DNA of 5,207 nucleotides from contig JACRKI010000042.1 of the NCBI GenBank assembly GCA_016215305.1, positions 1 through 5,207 on the forward strand. The letters are read 5' to 3'. Below are positions 5,105 to 5,207 of the stretch, in pieces; positions within the stretch are counted from its first letter, which is position 1; each line of letters begins with the position of its first letter. Source of the DNA: Candidatus Woesearchaeota archaeon. Its GTDB lineage: Archaea; Nanobdellota; Nanobdellia; Woesearchaeales; DSVV01. Both the position numbers and the translations under genes were made by a program. Below the pieces are notes generated by a model. That model saw nothing but the letters and a program-made list of their open reading frames with translations. It made no database searches and had not been told where the DNA came from.

Positions 5105-5207
5105 AGTTGTTTACTTCATCTCCTTGCAATGCGTTTATGCTCTCTGGCTTGAAGGTTTCATAGTCAAGATAACCAACATCTTTACGTCTTCGTTTTCCAG
5201 CAGTCAT
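5055..5207 (-). pseudogene. Out-of-frame N-terminal piece of the large gene
   Basis: An ATG at 5207, the window edge, opens MTAGKRRRKDVGYLDYETFK and continues PESINALQGDEVNNF before losing sense and stopping at 5055. The next frame resumes with RLAKNYGSDMVYAMTK. The segment INALQGDEVNN plus the resumed frame aligns with IQSLQGEEAQKVYDFYKDAG of the downstream protein (residues 42-61), so both sides belong to one protein with an internal repeat. The switch needs one base removed or two added between about 5088 and 5110; T6 (5088-5093) and TTT runs are obvious places. It could be a sequencing error, a true mutation, or +1 programmed frameshifting. Confidence 0.65.

Overview
The window looks archaeal and AT-rich. 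Three things point that way. TATA-type elements sit about 25-27 nt from start codons with no Shine-Dalgarno (SD) site, as in leaderless archaeal promoters. Other genes carry strong SD sites of the GAGGTGAT type, and ends of transcription look like oligo-T tracts. The gene content (a THUMP-domain tRNA methyltransferase, a MinD-type ATPase, a small helical orphan family) and the tight packing would suit a small-genome lineage such as a DPANN/Woesearchaeota-like archaeon. That placement is inference, not proof.

Layout. Positions 1-591 (minus) hold the first 197 codons of a THUMP-domain RNA methyltransferase with a lysine-rich tail; its catalytic domain lies outside the window. Positions 667-1442 (minus) hold a compact operon of four tiny basic Gly/Ser/Thr-rich proteins (55, 62, 61 and 64 aa). 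The last three share motifs that suggest tandem paralogues. A consensus archaeal TATA box (1501-1510) and a 15-bp perfect palindrome (1464-1478) precede the operon. The same TATA element faces, on the plus strand, a possible leaderless 27-aa ORF (1530-1613). A plus-strand helical orphan of about 148 aa follows (1631-2077), then a MinD/ParA-type ATPase (2201-2986). A convergent, very large unrecognised minus-strand gene fills 3062-5207; its 5' end is broken by a frameshift near 5088-5105.

The most remarkable structure is in the 123-bp gap between the orphan and the ATPase. Two 46-nt elements (2079-2124 and 2153-2198) lie in inverted orientation 28 nt apart. Each folds as an outer stem, a fixed CATGA/GAATGT internal loop, and an inner 6-bp stem closed by a GAA triloop. 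They differ at 14 of 46 positions. All 14 fall in seven stem pairs, and six of the seven are fully compensatory. The second element lies exactly between a GGAGG SD site and the ATPase start codon. Folding it would shorten the spacing from 51 nt to about 5 nt.

How the genes work together is mostly unknown. The methyltransferase should modify tRNA. The four small proteins look disordered and could bind nucleic acid, but nothing proves it. The MinD-like ATPase should be a dimerising, possibly membrane-associated positioning ATPase. No restriction, CRISPR, toxin-antitoxin or transposase gene is visible.
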